NCBI GenBank assembly: GCA_021816885.1
Contig: JAKAWS010000010.1
Coordinates: forward strand, 1 to 37,591
Length of the DNA: 37,591 nt
Reading direction: 5' to 3'
Origin: Microcaldota archaeon
GTDB taxonomy: Archaea; Micrarchaeota; Micrarchaeia; Micrarchaeales; Micrarchaeaceae
Below, piece by piece: positions 20,956 through 28,836 of this stretch. The position numbers and the translations under genes are program-made. The notes beneath the pieces are model-generated. The model made no database searches, was not told the origin of the DNA, and was given only the letters and a program-made list of their open reading frames with translations. Each line of letters begins with the position of its first letter. Position 1 is the first letter of the stretch.

Positions 20956-22209
20956 TCATTGCAATAACCATTTCCATGCCGGTATGGTTCTTACCCCATC
21001 GATTTCTATCTCTTGGTCATAGGTAATTAATATCGGAATGTTGCCAAATTTCTTTACTGCCTCAATTAGGCCATTCACTTCACGCTTTTTATTTCCATCG
21101 TTTAGGGTATGGCACACCTGAATTGAATTTTCCTTTGTTATGAAGTCGCATTCAAACCCGTTCGTATAATGATTCAGCTGGGACTCCTTTCGTCTCATCA
21201 ACTCTACTGCCACTACGTTCTCCAAAAGCCTCCCTATATCCTTTTCCGTATTATAATAATTTATAAATCCGTGGTCGTAAAGATATGCCTTCTTTAGGTA
21301 AGTTGATTCTTTTTTGAATGATTTTTGCCTCGCTTTTAGGAAAAAGCAGAAGTATATCTCTTCTACAATGATTGAATATTTCTGGATGGTCGAGGTACTG
21401 GATTTATAAGAGGAGCTCTTTGCAAAATTATTGAATTTATTGATAGAGTAATCGCCGCCATATTGCCTCGCAAGGAATAGCATAAATAATCGCATTAGAT
21501 CGGTGTTTGTTATCCTGTACCTCTCTATTATGTCCTGAAAGAGCATCGTTTTGAAATACTGGTCAACGAAGTCCAGCCTATTCTCCAAAACTACTTCCGG
21601 AAAGCCGCTCAATGCAATATATTCGTCAAATGCTCTTTTAATCTTTGTTTTGACAATGCCAAACTCCCAATTCTTTTTCAGTTTTATACCCCGCACGCTC
21701 AAGAACTCCTTGAATGAAAACGGCAAGACCTGAATCGGATAATCTCTGCCTCTGAGTTCGGTAGCTATCTCTCTGCTTAACAGTTTTGAATTCGATCCGG
21801 AAATGTATATTGAATAGCCTTCGTCATTGAGTCTCCTTACAAATTTTTCCCAACCGCTTATATTCTGCACCTCGTCTAGGAAAAAGATAGGTTTCTTTTC
21901 TTCGTAGAGTTCGTTGTAGGAGGTAATGATTAGGTCCAACTGACTTGCTTTTAGTTCGGCAAGCTTTTCATTTTCAAAGTTCAGATAAATAAATTCTGTT
22001 AGATGCCTGCCTGACTCTATAAGCCGCTTCATCGATTGATAAAGTACGAATGTCTTGCCAGCCCTTCTTGGCCCAATCACCACTACAATCTTGTTTGCTA
22101 TTCTGAAATCAGGGATGTGGATGTCCCGACTAATTATCTCGGGCAGCTGTGATGAATGAAATCGTATCAGCAACTCTTTTATTACATTCTTCAACTCAAA
22201 ATCGTCCAT
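20956..22209 (-). CDS. AAA-family ATPase with DUF4143-type C-terminus
   Basis: 417 residues. Walker A is GPRRAGKT (46-53), Walker B is FFLDEVQN, and there is a sensor ISGSNSKLL with an Arg-rich LRGRDYPI block. These are the AAA_14 hallmarks. The C-terminal part (LLENVVAVELMRRKESQLNHY, then FECDFITKENSIQVC) resembles the restriction-endonuclease-like DUF4143 domain. Such ATPases are abundant, highly mobile and of undefined function in archaea. Base composition is A/T-rich like the heme operon beside it (19 of 60 G+C at 21301-21360). The stop codon directly abuts the 3' end of tRNA-Val, which suggests arrival by insertion at the tRNA. Confidence 0.88.
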   Translation of the reverse strand: MDDFELKNVIKELLIRFHSSQLPEIISRDIHIPDFRIANKIVVVIGPRRAGKTFVLYQSMKRLIESGRHLTEFIYLNFENEKLAELKASQLDLIITSYNELYEEKKPIFFLDEVQNISGWEKFVRRLNDEGYSIYISGSNSKLLSREIATELRGRDYPIQVLPFSFKEFLSVRGIKLKKNWEFGIVKTKIKRAFDEYIALSGFPEVVLENRLDFVDQYFKTMLFQDIIERYRITNTDLMRLFMLFLARQYGGDYSINKFNNFAKSSSYKSSTSTIQKYSIIVEEIYFCFFLKARQKSFKKESTYLKKAYLYDHGFINYYNTEKDIGRLLENVVAVELMRRKESQLNHYTNGFECDFITKENSIQVCHTLNDGNKKREVNGLIEAVKKFGNIPILITYDQEIEIDGVRTIPAWKWLLQ

Positions 22210-22246
22210 GCTATTACCATTATGTAATTTCGGGGCATATTCTTAA

Positions 22247-22297
22247 ATCTTTCTTTAAAAAGAAAGATATATCAAATAATTCTTCTTTTAGAAGAAT
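22247..22297. repeat. Two perfect hairpins upstream of the ATPase gene
   Basis: Inverted repeats pair 22247-22255 with 22260-22268 (9 bp) and 22279-22286 with 22290-22297 (8 bp). Both are A/T-rich with short loops. They sit just upstream of the TATA-like segment of the ATPase gene and could be operators or terminators of the heme operon transcript. The gap from 22210 to 22372 otherwise holds only the 30-bp repeat at 22342. Confidence 0.5.
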
Positions 22298-22341
22298 ATT
22301 TCAATAACACATAGCCTTGTGAGATTCTCTGCAATCTAAAG

Positions 22342-22371
22342 AATGTGGGATTTCCCGCTATCCATTGTTAA
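22342..22371 (-). repeat. 30-bp repeated 3'-end motif, copy 2
   Basis: 27/30 identical to 851-880 and, as there, placed immediately past a stop codon on the minus strand (hemE). The 11-nt core TAGCGGGAAAT is unchanged. The flanking arms AATGGA and TCC...ATT can still pair with a 3-nt bulge. Its recurrence 21 kb away, behind an unrelated gene, shows it is a dispersed element and not part of either gene. Confidence 0.6.
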
Positions 22372-22372
22372 A

Positions 22373-23407
22373 TTATCTGGAAGTAACTTGAAATGTATGT
22401 ACTATATCTACTAATTTTCTGACATTTTCTGGTTTTGTATCTGGCAAAATCCCATGCCCCAAGTTGAATATGTGCCCTTTCCTGCCGTCTACCAGCTCTA
22501 GTATTTTTATCGTAGAGTCGGTCATGTGTTTGCCGCCAGCAACTAGAAGTGATGGGTCTAAATTTCCCTGAATTGCCTTTGAATATCCAATTTGCGCCCA
22601 CGCTTTGTTTATATCATTACGCCAGTCTATACTAACAACATCACAGCCGAGTTGTGCTAGATCTTTGAGTATGCTATCTGAGTTGAGTGCAAAATGTATT
22701 TTTGGTACTAATGAATTCATTTCTGTAACAGATTTAAGGATTTTTTGGGAATAAGGCATCACGAATTTGCAGTATGTTTTTTTATCCAGTATTCCGCACC
22801 AGGTGTCAAAAAGCTGGATAGCATCTGCGCCTGCGCGCACTTGGAGTTCTAAATATCTTATTACTATGTCAGTAAGCTTGTCCATCAGCTTATAGAAGAT
22901 TTCTGGCTTGTTTATTACCAACCACATTGTTTTTTCAAATCCTTTGTTGTGAATTCCGTCTATCAGATAGCATGCGATGGTAAAAGGCCCTCCTGCAAAA
23001 CCTATAACTGGCACATCTACTTTGTCCTTTAGCAATTTTATTGTGTCGGCCACAAACCCAACTTCTTCGGTATCATATTCAGTTATATCATCTATATCTG
23101 ACATGTTCTTTATCGTATTCTCAATCACTGGGCCAACTTTGTCTACGAGACTAAATTTTATACCGGTTGGTTCAAGCGGCACCATCAAATCCTCAAATAT
23201 TATAGCTGCATCCAGTCCGAACATATTTATTGGCATTGCTGAAACATCAGAAGATAGTTCTGGGTTCTTACATATTTCCATGATACCATGCGTTTTTCGT
23301 ATTTTTCTGTATTCTGGAATGTATCTTCCAGCCTGTCGCATTAACCATATTGGAGTATAATCAACTTTTTTCTGCCCACAGGCACGTAAAAATGTGTTAT
23401 TTTTCAT
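22373..23407 (-). CDS. hemE: Uroporphyrinogen decarboxylase
   Basis: 344 residues, normal HemE length. The N-terminal signature is PIWLMRQAGRYIPEYR. The active-site Asp lies in IIFEDLMVPLEPTG. The block GFAGGPFTIACYLIDG and the end HIFNLGHGILPDTKPENV are conserved. It decarboxylates the four acetate side chains of uroporphyrinogen III to give coproporphyrinogen III. It is the last gene of the heme operon; its ATG overlaps the hemCD stop (ATGA). A/T-rich (18 of 60 G+C at 22681-22740). It is followed by the 30-bp repeat. Confidence 0.96.
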   Translation of the reverse strand: MKNNTFLRACGQKKVDYTPIWLMRQAGRYIPEYRKIRKTHGIMEICKNPELSSDVSAMPINMFGLDAAIIFEDLMVPLEPTGIKFSLVDKVGPVIENTIKNMSDIDDITEYDTEEVGFVADTIKLLKDKVDVPVIGFAGGPFTIACYLIDGIHNKGFEKTMWLVINKPEIFYKLMDKLTDIVIRYLELQVRAGADAIQLFDTWCGILDKKTYCKFVMPYSQKILKSVTEMNSLVPKIHFALNSDSILKDLAQLGCDVVSIDWRNDINKAWAQIGYSKAIQGNLDPSLLVAGGKHMTDSTIKILELVDGRKGHIFNLGHGILPDTKPENVRKLVDIVHTFQVTSR

Positions 23408-25083
23408 TTATGTCCCTTACTTGAACTGTTTTCTATGCAGCTCACAATCCCTGAAAGTGTATGCTCTTCTGACACCATATGTACTGTTATTTCTTCGTCG
23501 GCGCATTTTTTAGACGTTGTATCCCCTATACATACAACTTTGCTATTTGCAAGTATTTGTCCCGCGTTTCTTTTCCCTAGAATCGAAATAAATCCTTCGA
23601 CAGCGGATGGACTTGCAAAAGTCACGAAGTCAAATTTGTAACCGATAATGGCTTTTTTCCGTGTTTTGCTTATGTTTGGTTTGGTTATGGTATATGGGGT
23701 TATTCTGTCCACTTTTCCGCCTTTGTTAATTAACTCTTCCAGTAACTTGTTCGTTGCCTTTGCGGAATTTATAATCAATATCTTCTTGCCTTTTATGTCT
23801 GTTAAGCCACTAATTATATTGTTTGAATAAGACGATTCTGGCATGTAATCCACAGTAGTCCCGTTCTCTTGGAGGTATCTTTTTGTCTCCCTGCCTATCG
23901 CAACTATGCGAGCTTTGATTGCGGCGGCGTTTACATACTTAAGTAGCATTGATGCACCTCTCCTGCTGGTAATTATAATAATGTCATACTTTTTTAATGT
24001 GGCTGGCCTTATATCTGATTTTTTCCCTTGTAAATCCACTGTTTTTATTGTTGGAAAATATACGGGCACCGCGCCCTTTTCGAGCAACATTTGATATATC
24101 CCCTCGCCCTCTCCCTCTTCCCTTGTAACGGCCACAATCTTTCCATTCAATGGTGACCTTTGTTTTTTGCTTCCTACAATGTTGGCCGCGCCGCTCATGA
24201 GAATTTTCTCTGCAAGCATCAATCCTGCTTCCTCTGGAAACTTGATGTCCCCTTCTTGTTTATATCGGTATTTTCTATTGCCATTATTGCTGGTTACTGC
24301 GGCGTTGATATATAATTTGCCTTCTTTAACTTCAGCAAATATCCCTAAAAGGGCATTACATCCTCCCCCGATCCTTGATAGCGTTACTCTTTCTGCTTCT
24401 ACAGCAGCTCTTATTTTGCCATCATCTAGCTTGCTTACTATATCGGTCATTGTTTTGTCATCGCTTCTGATTCCTATTGCAAGAGCACCCTGTCCCGGCG
24501 CAGGCAACATAACATTAAATGGAAGATATTCCGATATCCTGTTTGCTTCTCCTAGTCTTTCAATTCCTGACGCAGCGAGTACTATTGCATCATAGTTCCC
24601 TGCGTCAAGCTCGGCGAGGCGTTTATCAACATTGCCCCTCATCTCAATTATTTTAAGGTCTTTTCGAAATGCCAGCATTTGGCTTTTCCTTCTTAAGCTG
24701 CTTGTCCCTATCTTCGCATTCTTCTTTAGGTCCTTTAATTTTTTATTGCCGTTTGATATAAGAACGTCTCTTGGATCTCCTCTTTCTACTATAGCTCCTA
24801 TTTTTACCGCATCGGACAACTTTGTTGGTATGTCCTTCAGGCTGTGAACTGCCAAATCTATCTTCCCCTCTATGAGTCGCCTGTCTATGTCCTTTACAAA
24901 AACTCCTTTCTGTTCCGTGCCGTCTAGTTTCATGTTCTTTTTCACATCGCCAAGAGTTTTTATGACCTCGACCTTCACGCCCAGTGTAGGAAAAATACGT
25001 TTGATCTTATCTACAACTATCTCGGTCTGCACAAGACTCAGTCTACTGCCCCTTGTACCTATTATTATCGTTTCCATAATCAT
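23404..25083 (-). CDS. hemCD: Fused porphobilinogen deaminase and uroporphyrinogen III synthase
   Basis: 559 residues, two consecutive enzymes. Residues 1-300 are HemC: IIGTRGSRLSLVQT, catalytic D84 in HSLKDIPTKL, the Arg cluster GTSSLRRKSQML, and the dipyrromethane-cofactor Cys C242 in RIGGGCNALLG. After a short linker, residues about 320-559 are HemD: GKIVAVTREEGEG at the start, then IIITSRRGASMLL and FVTFASPSAVEGFI. Together they convert porphobilinogen to uroporphyrinogen III, and the fusion would hand on the unstable hydroxymethylbilane. An ATG two codons in is an equally good start. It overlaps hemE by 4 nt and follows hemH after 5 nt. Confidence 0.95.
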   Translation of the reverse strand: MIMETIIIGTRGSRLSLVQTEIVVDKIKRIFPTLGVKVEVIKTLGDVKKNMKLDGTEQKGVFVKDIDRRLIEGKIDLAVHSLKDIPTKLSDAVKIGAIVERGDPRDVLISNGNKKLKDLKKNAKIGTSSLRRKSQMLAFRKDLKIIEMRGNVDKRLAELDAGNYDAIVLAASGIERLGEANRISEYLPFNVMLPAPGQGALAIGIRSDDKTMTDIVSKLDDGKIRAAVEAERVTLSRIGGGCNALLGIFAEVKEGKLYINAAVTSNNGNRKYRYKQEGDIKFPEEAGLMLAEKILMSGAANIVGSKKQRSPLNGKIVAVTREEGEGEGIYQMLLEKGAVPVYFPTIKTVDLQGKKSDIRPATLKKYDIIIITSRRGASMLLKYVNAAAIKARIVAIGRETKRYLQENGTTVDYMPESSYSNNIISGLTDIKGKKILIINSAKATNKLLEELINKGGKVDRITPYTITKPNISKTRKKAIIGYKFDFVTFASPSAVEGFISILGKRNAGQILANSKVVCIGDTTSKKCADEEITVHMVSEEHTLSGIVSCIENSSSKGHK

Positions 25084-25088
25084 CTACG

Positions 25089-25979
25089 TTATATGTAGTT
25101 CTCTTTTACTACATCTTTTAGTGCAGATATAAGCATTTTGGACGTGTTAGGCATTTTCGCGCGCCTCAGCTCTATGTTTTTCTCCGCTGCCCAGGTCTTG
25201 CATGAGATATCCAGATCATATAATATCTCCATATTATCAGAAACAAAGCCTATTGGTGCTATAATGAAAGAATTACTCTTAGCTCTGTTCTGTTCGATGA
25301 GCTCCGGTATTGTCGGACCGTACCATTTTTCTCCTCTGCTGCTCTGGCTCTGGAATGCCAGGCCATAATTTTCTATTCTAGCAATTTCGGCTATTTTGGC
25401 TGCAGTTTCCAATAGCTGCTTCTTGTATGGCCCTTTGTCTTCTATTTTTTCTGGTAAGCTATGCGCGGAAAAAACCACAAATGGTTTTTCTGTGCTTTTG
25501 AGGATTTCAGTTATGTTTTTGCTCCACAAAGCAATCAGATTTGGATTCATATGCCATTCCTTGACAAATTTTATATTGACCTTGTTGGATATTGAAGCGT
25601 TAGCTTCATTTACTCTGCTTTCGTATCCGCCAATCCCTGTTATAGAATAATGAGGGGCCAGCGCTATGCATACAAGTTCTCTTATTCCATCCTTTGCACT
25701 CTTCAATACCGCATCTTTGAGGAACGGTTTGGAATGCTTCATTCCAAAATACACCCTAATATCAGAATTTTCCTTCTCTAGAACCTCCTGCAATCCCTTT
25801 GCTTGATCTTCAGTTATTCTGCATAGTGGAGAAGTGCCGCCTATGACTTCATATTTTTTAACCAGAACTTTTATTTGATCCTCTGTTGGCCTTTTTCCTC
25901 CCATTATATCGGTATAATACGCTACCACATTGTCCATGGAGCTCGGAGTTCCGTAGGTCATCAGCAGCACTCCTTTCAT
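25089..25979 (-). CDS. hemH: Ferrochelatase (probably coproporphyrin ferrochelatase)
   Basis: About 296 residues. The start MKGVLLMTYGTPSSMDN is typical, so I begin at 25979 and not at the upstream in-frame ATGs inside the previous gene. The active-site His is H173 in VVFSAHSLPE and the Glu is E251 in APIGFVSDNMEILYDLD. The block FQSQSSRGEKWYGPTI is conserved. It inserts Fe2+ into a porphyrin. With HemQ in the same operon, the substrate is most likely coproporphyrin III and not protoporphyrin IX. No Fe-S cysteines are evident at the C-terminus. One base separates it from the ABM gene. Confidence 0.94.
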   Translation of the reverse strand: MKGVLLMTYGTPSSMDNVVAYYTDIMGGKRPTEDQIKVLVKKYEVIGGTSPLCRITEDQAKGLQEVLEKENSDIRVYFGMKHSKPFLKDAVLKSAKDGIRELVCIALAPHYSITGIGGYESRVNEANASISNKVNIKFVKEWHMNPNLIALWSKNITEILKSTEKPFVVFSAHSLPEKIEDKGPYKKQLLETAAKIAEIARIENYGLAFQSQSSRGEKWYGPTIPELIEQNRAKSNSFIIAPIGFVSDNMEILYDLDISCKTWAAEKNIELRRAKMPNTSKMLISALKDVVKENYI

Positions 25980-25980
25980 A

Positions 25981-26280
25981 CTATCCCGGTTTTTCATTAA
26001 TATCCGCAAATACCCTGTGGTAAGGCCTACCCTCTATTATAGATTTTCCGTAGCTGGTAGTGTCGCTGAACGCCTTGCTCTGTATAAATGCCTTAAATAC
26101 ATCCATGCTCTCCCATTCGGTGTATATAAGGTACTCACTTTTTCCAATTTCCCTGTACAATTTAGCATCTCTTATTCCCACTTTTGCGTTTTTCAGAGTT
26201 TCGACAACACCCGTAAAGGTCTTTTCAAACTCCGCCTCATGTCCTGCTTTGACATTATAGTACAGTCCTACATTTATCAT
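25981..26280 (-). CDS. Antibiotic-biosynthesis-monooxygenase (ABM) domain protein
   Basis: 99 residues with the dimeric alpha-beta barrel pattern of ABM proteins: MINVGLYYNVKAGHEAEFEK, IRDAKLYREIGKSEYLIYTE, WESMDVFKAFIQSKAF, and a final strand. Heme-degrading IsdG/HmoB enzymes share the fold, but the key Asn/His pair cannot be assigned safely. It sits between hemQ and hemH. In haloarchaea an ABM domain is fused to a HemQ-like domain (PitA proteins), so a role together with HemQ is a reasonable inference. A GGTGG ribosome site precedes the ATG. Confidence 0.85.
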   Translation of the reverse strand: MINVGLYYNVKAGHEAEFEKTFTGVVETLKNAKVGIRDAKLYREIGKSEYLIYTEWESMDVFKAFIQSKAFSDTTSYGKSIIEGRPYHRVFADINEKPG

Positions 26281-26293
26281 ATTACCACCATTA

Positions 26294-26935
26294 TTATATC
26301 AAGAATTCCTTGAAATTGCTTTTGCTTCCGACTAATATAGGCTTTTCGTTAGTTATCCATTTTCTGGCTTCGGCTTCACGTAGGTTTGTGGTTACTGCTA
26401 CCCACTCCGGAATCGAATTAAGTTCGTATAGCACTACAAACTCGTTATCATCTATACCAAAGGACGTTGTTGTGTATGAATTTATTCCTTTGTTGTTTAC
26501 ATCGCTTGTTGCAAGCCTTATGTGCTCGGCCATGATCCCTGTGCGTTTTTCCTTTGGCAGAAGGTACCATTCCGGGCTCTTGCTTATCGGATATGAGACA
26601 AAATACTCTTTACCTGAGCTATCTTTCAGCTTATTTGCTTCGTACACTGATAGAAACCCGTATTTTAATGATGCATAAGAACCAAAAACTTTTCCCAATC
26701 TGGCCCGCGTCTCGTTCAAGTCAGTGGAATCTTTCAGCAGCAGCCAGAATATCAGATTTGAGTCAGGTCTTAGCGATGAATATATCTCAGCTTTAATATC
26801 TTGGTTATTCTTCTCGTGAGTTTCCTTCAATATGGTTTTGAGGTCATCAATAACTTTGATTCTGCTTTCCTTTGTGAGTTTCCACCAGCTAGACCTGAAT
26901 TTATATGCTAGCACATTAGAGAAAAAGTCCCCCAT
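26294..26935 (-). CDS. hemQ: HemQ/ChdC coproheme decarboxylase (chlorite dismutase family)
   Basis: 213 residues. The family core is FVSYPISKSPEWYLLPKEKR followed by IMAEHIRLA, with the probable reactive Tyr Y115 and the proximal heme-ligand His H138. Further conserved blocks are TTTSFGIDDNEFVVLYE and LREAEARKWITNEKP. The enzyme decarboxylates two propionates of coproheme to give heme b, with peroxide as oxidant. The Arg of true chlorite dismutases is not obvious, which fits HemQ. It is the first gene of the heme operon: a TATA element (26957-26966) lies 26 nt before the ATG, so the message is leaderless, and a 10-bp inverted repeat lies directly upstream. Confidence 0.93.
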   Translation of the reverse strand: MGDFFSNVLAYKFRSSWWKLTKESRIKVIDDLKTILKETHEKNNQDIKAEIYSSLRPDSNLIFWLLLKDSTDLNETRARLGKVFGSYASLKYGFLSVYEANKLKDSSGKEYFVSYPISKSPEWYLLPKEKRTGIMAEHIRLATSDVNNKGINSYTTTSFGIDDNEFVVLYELNSIPEWVAVTTNLREAEARKWITNEKPILVGSKSNFKEFLI

Positions 26936-26956
26936 GCGATTACTATCTTACTGGCA

Positions 26957-26997
26957 AATATAATAACTTAGCTTTTTGAGCTTTGATTCAAAAAGCT
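26957..26997 (-). promoter_or_regulatory. Heme operon promoter with upstream 10-bp inverted repeat
   Basis: The TATA element is 26957-26966 (minus strand TTATTATATT), 26 nt from the hemQ ATG. Immediately upstream, 26970-26979 pairs perfectly with 26988-26997 (arms AGCTTTTTGA and TCAAAAAGCT, 8-nt loop). The position, next to the BRE, would suit an activator or repressor of heme synthesis, although a terminator for a rightward neighbour cannot be excluded. Confidence 0.55.
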
Positions 26998-27357
26998 TGG
27001 TGTATTATGAGCTGAATATTACTGTAACCAACAGGTTCGATTGCAAGCAATTGAGTTTAATAGGGGTTGCTATGAAAAATGATAACACGCGTCGACAAAG
27101 GTCGACTGATAATCGAGAGGCCGTGTTCAAATCTCATCGGGTTTATATACATCCGTGAGATGAACGTAATGGTGCGAATATGAATTACCAATATCGCAAA
27201 AAGAATGCTAAAATACCAAACGATGCGCAATCAAAGTCGCGCGTGCTGAATTTAGCTAGCTTGGAATGCAGTTGTTCTTTTTCCAACAAAACCAAAGGTC
27301 TTTATAACTTATACTCCATATCTGAAAAAGGTAATCTCGTTTTGCTACGGTGTTATA
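26998..27357. other. 360-nt gap at right border of A/T-rich block
   Basis: The gap contains the tRNA-Ile 3' relic (27101-27141) and a GTCGAC repeated at 27091 and 27101. It also has a hairpin (27132-27140 with 27152-27159) enclosing the TATA-like GGGTTTATATAC, and a second TATA candidate (around 27300-27311) for the helicase gene. A 62-codon open frame at 27180-27368 has no protein-like features. Confidence 0.5.
27101..27141 (+). pseudogene. Degenerate 3' half of tRNA-Ile(GAT)
   Basis: From the anticodon loop CTGATAA (27106-27112, anticodon GAT) the sequence follows an archaeal tRNA-Ile in order: the 3' anticodon strand TCGAG, a variable loop AGGCC, GTG, TTCAAAT, CTCAT, CGGG. The T-stem has lost two bases on its 5' side and no longer pairs. 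No matching acceptor or D-arm lies upstream. It is therefore a relic, such as an old integration (att) site that kept the 3' half of a tRNA gene. Confidence 0.55.
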
Positions 27358-28629
27358 TTGAGTTTTGAAGAATTAGGAATTAGCAAGGGCATAGCAGATG
27401 CTCTACGAAGGATAAATGTTGTAGAACCGACTGACGTTCAGCGCGAATCTATACCAGTCATACTTACTGGAAAGGATGTCATTGTTAGGGCCAAAACAGG
27501 TACTGGGAAGACGATAGCCTTTCTTGCTCCAGGCATACAGCTGACATCCAAGCATCATGAATACAGGCAGCCACATATACTCGTACTAGCGCCCACCAGG
27601 GAACTTGCTGTCCAGATAGCCGGAGTCGCATCCAGGATAACAGACCGAAGACGGGTCGCTACCATCTATGGCGGCGCTTCTATAAACATGCAGATAGACA
27701 CGCTTAGGAGGGGCGCAGACATAATAATCGGCACACCTGGGCGTATTATCGACCTTATCGAACGCGGTGCTCTCAAGCTGGGAACGGTAGAGCACCTCAT
27801 TATAGACGAAGTAGACATTATGCTCGATATGGGTTTCGTAGAGGATATAGAGTATATAATGGACCGTACCCCGAGTGAAAAACAGACTATCATGCTCTCG
27901 GCGACCATGCCTAAAGACATACTCGAGATATCAAAGAGGAAGATGAAGAACCATCAGATGATATCTGTGGGAGACAGCGGCGAGATAACGGTAAAGAGCA
28001 TAAAACACATGTACAGCATCGCAAGAGGCACACAGAAGTTCCATATGCTGCTTGCTTATATAGACGAGTACAAACCAAAAAAGGCAATCATCTTCCTTCA
28101 GACAAAAAGGGAGGCCGACATCCTCCACTCCTTCCTTCTTGAACAGAATCAGGATGCGATACTTCTTCATGGCGGGCTTACCCAGGCAAAAAGAAGTAAG
28201 TCTATGAGCAGTTTCAGACAAGGAAGCAGGTTCCTGATTGCGACAAACGTTGCTGCCAGGGGGCTTGACATAAGCGATATAACAGATATAATCAACTTTG
28301 ACATACCGGACAGTCCTTACGTATATGTACATAGGGTAGGAAGATCTGCCAGAATGGGAAAGGACGGACGTGCATTCTCGATAATATCAAACGACCAGAT
28401 TGGAATAGTCAAAGACATAGAGTTCGAGGCGAGAATAAAGATGGAAAAGATATTCTTAGACACCAAGAAATATGAGGGTGTAAGGGTAGAGTTGAGAAGC
28501 AGTAGGGGATTCGGTGGAGGCCGCGAGGGACGTTTCGGTAGCAGCAGCAGGCAACGGCCGGAGCACGGTCATCGGGAGCGCAGTTCTGGTGGCGGACATT
28601 GGCACCAGAACAGGAGAAGAAGCTATTGA
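27358..28629 (+). CDS. DEAD-box RNA helicase with Arg/Gly-rich tail
   Basis: 423 residues. All helicase motifs are visible: Q motif (PTDVQRESIP), motif I AKTGTGKT (45-52), PTREL, GG, motif II DEVD (150-153, in place of DEAD), SAT, ARGLDI, and HRVGRSARMG. The last 45 residues (RSSRGFGGGREGRFGSSS and on) form an RGG-like RNA-binding tail. It should unwind short RNA duplexes with ATP, in ribosome assembly, RNA decay or cold response. The start is TTG at 27358, preceded by a weak GGTG site; the first residues MSFEELGISK match the family start well. A terminator-like hairpin follows the stop. Confidence 0.95.
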   Translation: MSFEELGISKGIADALRRINVVEPTDVQRESIPVILTGKDVIVRAKTGTGKTIAFLAPGIQLTSKHHEYRQPHILVLAPTRELAVQIAGVASRITDRRRVATIYGGASINMQIDTLRRGADIIIGTPGRIIDLIERGALKLGTVEHLIIDEVDIMLDMGFVEDIEYIMDRTPSEKQTIMLSATMPKDILEISKRKMKNHQMISVGDSGEITVKSIKHMYSIARGTQKFHMLLAYIDEYKPKKAIIFLQTKREADILHSFLLEQNQDAILLHGGLTQAKRSKSMSSFRQGSRFLIATNVAARGLDISDITDIINFDIPDSPYVYVHRVGRSARMGKDGRAFSIISNDQIGIVKDIEFEARIKMEKIFLDTKKYEGVRVELRSSRGFGGGREGRFGSSSRQRPEHGHRERSSGGGHWHQNRRRSY

Positions 28630-28645
28630 TACATAACGCAGACCA

Positions 28646-28675
28646 GCAAAGTTCCTGTTATCTTTGCCCGATTTT
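28646..28675 (+). terminator. Hairpin and T-run after helicase gene
   Basis: GCAAAG (28646-28651) pairs with CTTTGC (28662-28667), followed by ATTTT. It lies 17 nt past the helicase stop. The remaining gap to 28836 contains TATA candidates at 28773-28783 and 28814-28824 for the phosphoesterase gene. Confidence 0.45.
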
Positions 28676-28836
28676 GTGATTCGGCTGCCGTAAGTGAAAT
28701 CTCTGATTGAATCTAGACAACATACTCGTTGAACGGGCTTTCTTTGATTATTTGCTCGGTTTTTAATGAAAATCAATATATATCTTATAGTTAAAGGATA
28801 TCCGGACTAAAGGATGTATATTTTTAACCTGGTTCA

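Noticed and set aside
20884-27141. tRNA-Val and the tRNA-Ile relic as a matching attL/attR pair
   Set aside because: Their 3' halves differ in sequence, so they are not the two ends of one site-specific integration. They only mark the borders of the A/T-rich block.
27180-27368. 62-codon open frame before the helicase gene
   Set aside because: It overlaps the helicase start, has no ribosome site and no family-like features; it is likely chance in an A/T-rich gap.
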